DNA from: Paraglomus occultum
Taxonomy: Eukaryota; Glomeromycota; Glomeromycetes; Paraglomerales; Paraglomeraceae
Direction: 5' to 3'
DNA: 10,373 nucleotides
Assembly: GCA_910592205.1 (NCBI GenBank)
Contig: CAJVPJ010001346.1
Location: forward strand, 1-10,373
How positions within the stretch are numbered: the first letter of the stretch is position 1; each line of letters begins with the position of its first letter. The position numbers and the translations under genes were made by a program. Shown one piece after another: positions 7,458-10,373 of this stretch. Under the pieces are notes generated by a model. The model was not told the origin of the DNA. It was given only the letters and a program-made list of their open reading frames with translations, and ran no database searches.

Positions 7458-9199
7458 ATGGCATACGAGGTATTAACCAAAATACTTATTATACGTACTA
7501 TATCACAAAGTATTCACACTAACCATTTACGTTATAGGAAACCGAAAAATCAACCGTCGCCAATCCTCCTGAACTTGTACGCAAGCTGATTGAACAAGGG
7601 CATACTTTAGCCGATGCGCAAATAAAGGAATTGTTGACGAACGTGGAATCCACAGAAAATCTTTACGCTCTCAGATACGTTCTTGAACATGAAAGAAAAT
7701 CCGTGTCAGCAGAAATATTGGTAGCAGCTATTCAGAGTCTATATCCTCAAAAAACTGATGTAGTCTTTTCAGAAGCACCTATTAAAGTGGAGTGGCAATT
7801 GCGAACCGTTATGATTATACTGGAGCAAATGTGTGAACGTAAATTTCAATTTACAAGTCAACTTCTTGATGACACTAGAAACGCCATTTCTACTTACAAA
7901 ATTATGAACAGAGAAATTGTGCAACAAGAAGGGAAATCCGAAACGGACGACAATGCTAGCAGCTTTAAATGCAACTATGATAACAAATTTCTCCTCAAAG
8001 TTGTCAAGAATACGTTAAATAGTATTTCTAGTGACACCGACTACCAGCAGACGGGTGTTGATCAAGCTATTGCAGTATTGAAAACCTTACTTGTTTCCGC
8101 CGCAGGGGTTAGAATGGCTAGCGTCGAAGTTTCTCTTAATAATTTTGACTTGGAGGGAGCTTGGAAAGGTCTTGTAGAAGCATTTCAGGTTGAATCGTCA
8201 GGAAAACCGTGGTATACTACTTGGAGAAGGCTTATCAAATTGCGACAAACTCTTGATGAGTGGAGTCAGGAAAAGGATCGCGGCATTTCCCCAGTTTTCA
8301 AAGAAAGGTTGTACCTTGAATTTCTCTGGTTCCACCTCGGTTTGTGTTATTCTGTTAAGGCAGCTGAGAATCAAGAAGTTGGTGATGCGCTTTGGTTTGG
8401 GATATTAGATCTTGTCCAACAGCTTATCCAGGATACATTTTCTGTAACTACACAAGCTATCTGTTACTATCTGGCATTAGACTCACTCAATAATGCAGCC
8501 AGTGAGTTTATCCAGTTTAAGTCAATTGAAGTCCTATTGAGGCTTGAAGCTAAAAATAAGGAATTATTTTTTACAACACTCGATGCTATTGTCAGTTGTG
8601 ATGAGGAACATGTATCAAAGCTGATGGAAATTTACCATTACTTGAAGGAAAAATTAAAGATTGAATCAAAACTGTTCCTGAATTACTCACCAGACGCAAC
8701 AGAAGTGAGTGACCAGGACAAAGAAGAGAGCGATGATAAGATCTCCATCAACTATATTGCAGACGACTTCAGATGCCCAATCACCTGTGAGACTGTTGAC
8801 GGCTTATACCAGCTTAACTGCCCGCATTTACTTAGTCCTGAGATTTTCTTGTCTTTGGAGAAACAAGAATGTCCCTATTGTAAAACTGAAATTAAAAAGG
8901 ACAACATTTACTACTTGCCACAGCAGACGATATGCAGTAACATTCAGTATTATGTCAGAGAAGACAATCAAGGTCCAACTGCTGAAAGCAATACTAGTAA
9001 AAAGGGAATGTGTGACTCCAGAATTATTTTGAACACAATCCACAAGGCCGTAACAACACCAAATGTAAAGAAATTACTGAAATATTTACTCCCCTTTTCC
9101 CGACAGGGGTTCCACATCATTATGATAGATGATATTCCATATATCGTTGCTTTTCGAACAATTCTTTCGCATCCTTTCGTATTTGATGGCCACTGGTGA
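7458..9199 (+). CDS. Gene B: truncated paralogue of gene A, N-terminal region plus RING-like module, kinase-derived tail (557 aa)
   Basis: Exons are 7458-7469 and 7538-9199. The 12-nt exon (MAYE) and intron match gene A. Residues 5-518 are about 70% identical to gene A by eye, with near-identical blocks such as TTQAICYYLALDSLNN and ASEFIQFKSIEVLL. The same six metal-type residues are kept: C417, C421, C432, H434, C449 and C452. Similarity stops after NVKKLL (codon ending 9079), exactly where the first TPR of gene A begins. The remaining 39 codons come from a decayed kinase segment and end at TGA 9197-9199. The protein therefore lacks the TPRs and beta domain. The open frame up to the breakpoint suggests recent truncation or continued selection. 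It could be a functional short form or a fresh pseudogene. Confidence 0.75.
7470..7537 (+). other. Intron 1 of gene B (68 nt, phase 0)
   Basis: The donor is GAG|GTATTA, the branch site CTAAC at 7519-7523 and the acceptor ACGTTATAG|GAA. Position and phase are the same as intron 1 of gene A. Confidence 0.85.
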
Positions 9200-9340
9200 A
9201 CTACCATTTAGAGATAGGCAGTTTGAGAGAGACTTAATATGCGATATTTTGGGTGGATTACGACCATTAATGCCAGATTCAGCGCCGTTATTTCTACTTG
9301 GAAATGTACAACTCTTGTGATAATAAAAAAAACGCTAACA
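9086..9340 (+). pseudogene. Protein kinase C-lobe remnant (TKL-like), multiply frameshifted
   Basis: MATGELPFRDRQ, then DLICDILGGLRP and MPDSAP (9186-9287, third frame) match subdomains IX-X of the tyrosine-kinase-like kinases expanded in Glomeromycotina, where a (M)xTGxxPF motif precedes DIxxGLRP. The continuation FYLEMYNSC (9292-9318) lies in another frame and lacks the Trp and distal Arg expected in subdomain XI. Upstream, LPF (9089-9097), GVPHHYD (9106-9126) and DIPYIVAFRTILS (about 9130-9168) resemble the activation-segment end and the DxYSFG region, again in differing frames. At least three frame changes in 250 bases make this non-functional as a kinase. Its 5' part is translated out of register as the tail of gene B. 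Confidence 0.75.
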
Positions 9341-9357
9341 ATAAAAAACAAAATAAA
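9322..9357 (+). promoter_or_regulatory. Possible polyadenylation signals downstream of gene B
   Basis: AATAAA occurs three times within 36 bases (9322, 9340 and 9352), 123-158 bases after the stop of gene B. In such AT-rich DNA this can arise by chance. Confidence 0.3.
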
Positions 9358-9931
9358 AAGCGCAAGTTACCAGAATGTACTCGCCTAAGTATAATAATGA
9401 TGTTCGTATTAATCACATTCAAGAATGACAAACTACACGATTTGAAATGCCACATTGTAAAATGATTGACCAATCATCCATCACGTTATAGCAAAGAACA
9501 ATGCCCTGCTGTAAATTTTGCAATATTTATAGATAGAAACAAAGGCAAACAAAGACCAGGGATAACAAACATCGCAAATGTTATGACATTTCGAGTTGAT
9601 TAAATCAAGTGTTTTTTTCGTAGAAGATTACATAATAAACAACGTCAATCCTAGTTAAATCAACAAATCTTATCGTTATGAGTAAACGACTTGTTTGGTG
9701 TTTTTTTCGAAAGCAACGTAATAAGTGTAAATTTGCTATATAATAAGCGCTTTTAGCAGAAAGCAATAATAGTAATGGATAAACAAGCTACTAATTTTAA
9801 GTGCAAATTACAAATTTTTGAAGGTCAAGTTACCAAATGAAGAAACATTCGCTAATTTCTTATCAGCAATCGCAAATTTATGCAATGACGTAAGACAATG
9901 GATCACAAAAGGATAAATGAGAACGATAGGC

Positions 9932-9953
9932 AAAAAAAAAAGGGGGGGGGGGG
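9932..9953. repeat. A10G12 homopolymer pair
   Basis: Ten A are followed directly by twelve G. It is the same type of motif as C8T8 at 5012-5027 read on the other strand. Flanks share little, so common ancestry is uncertain. The lengths may be imprecise. Confidence 0.7.
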
Positions 9954-10223
9954 ACGTGGCGCAATTCATATAGCTGGAAACCTTCAGCGCACGTTCGCGT
10001 CATTTTCTCACTTCTCAAGACACGACGACTGTTTAACGAAAACCAAACCTATGATATTAAGGTGATAACTGTCAAAAAAAGCGCGAGTAAGAAATACCAG
10101 TTTACAAAACCGCAAACATAATGTATTTTTCGCGAACAAATTTTCTCAACAAAATTGCTCGTCCAAGACAAAACCTATCGTTATTATATTTAAACTGAGA
10201 TTTCCGTCACGATAAACTACTGT

Positions 10224-10266
10224 ATGGTAAGTGGGTGGAGTATGGTGAATGCGAGATGGTAAGTGG
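10224..10266 (+). repeat. G-rich direct repeat ATGGTAAGTGG, 32-bp spacing
   Basis: ATGGTAAGTGG occurs at 10224-10234 and 10256-10266, with a partial ATGGTGAATG between and GAGTGGGGG after. It resembles a short minisatellite. Confidence 0.5.
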
Positions 10267-10339
10267 TGAGTGGGGGTAACGTTTATAACAGCAAAACACA
10301 GCAAAGTACTATGTTAGGCAAGTTAAGCGCTCATATGAC

Positions 10340-10367
10340 AAAAACTGGTTTACAAAAACTAGTTTCA
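10340..10367 (+). repeat. 14-bp tandem pair
   Basis: AAAAACTGGTTTAC is followed directly by AAAAACTAGTTTCA, identical at 12 of 14 positions. It may continue past the window edge. Confidence 0.5.
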
Positions 10368-10373
10368 ATCAGT

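Larger units (their letters stand above)
9360..10373. other. intergenic right flank with homopolymer and short repeats
   Basis: I see no gene here. It contains an imperfect direct repeat around GTGTTTTTTTCG (9609-9620 and 9698-9709), an A10G12 tract (9932-9953), a G-rich 32-bp-spaced repeat (10224-10266) and a 14-bp tandem pair at the end. Confidence 0.45.

Noticed and set aside
8190-9043. Several open frames on both strands inside gene B (for example 8709-9032 and 8828-9043).
   Set aside because: They are out-of-frame or antisense shadows of the gene B exon, which has paralogue support.

Overview
The window is AT-rich eukaryotic DNA, most likely from an arbuscular mycorrhizal fungus (Glomeromycotina, Rhizophagus-like). 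Four things point there: Sel1 repeat debris at the left edge, a decayed tyrosine-kinase-like C-lobe at about 9.1-9.35 kb, short introns of 64-83 nt with CTAAC/CTAAT branch sites, and duplicated genes with a degenerate RING in long AT-rich spacers. The taxon is inferred from style, not from a marker gene.

Layout. Positions 1-202 hold a frame-damaged Sel1 fragment. Positions 203-964 hold nothing recognisable. Gene A (1075-4275, + strand) is best read as seven exons encoding 918 residues. It starts with a 12-nt exon and probably contains one GC-AG intron. It encodes an unassigned helical N-terminal region (about 1-430), a RING/U-box-like module with one complete zinc site (444-479), two TPRs (555-622), an unassigned middle part, and a beta-rich C-terminus. 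A 3.2-kb spacer follows. It contains a C8T8 tract, a 401-bp MITE with TA target duplication (5611-6011) and a 360-bp purine-rich stretch. Gene B (7458-9199, + strand) is a paralogue with the same 12-nt first exon and the same N-terminal and RING regions. It breaks off just before the TPRs and runs into a decayed protein kinase fragment (about 9086-9340), which supplies its last roughly 39 codons and its stop. The last kilobase is non-coding, with an A10G12 tract and short G-rich repeats.

How the parts relate. A and B are tandem copies about 6.4 kb apart, and the duplication includes about 100 bp of promoter. A looks intact and could be a ubiquitin-ligase-like or scaffold protein with TPR and beta-domain interaction modules. 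B looks like a truncated, possibly still expressed chimera lacking those modules. The remaining pieces (Sel1, kinase, MITE) are debris of lineage-expanded families.
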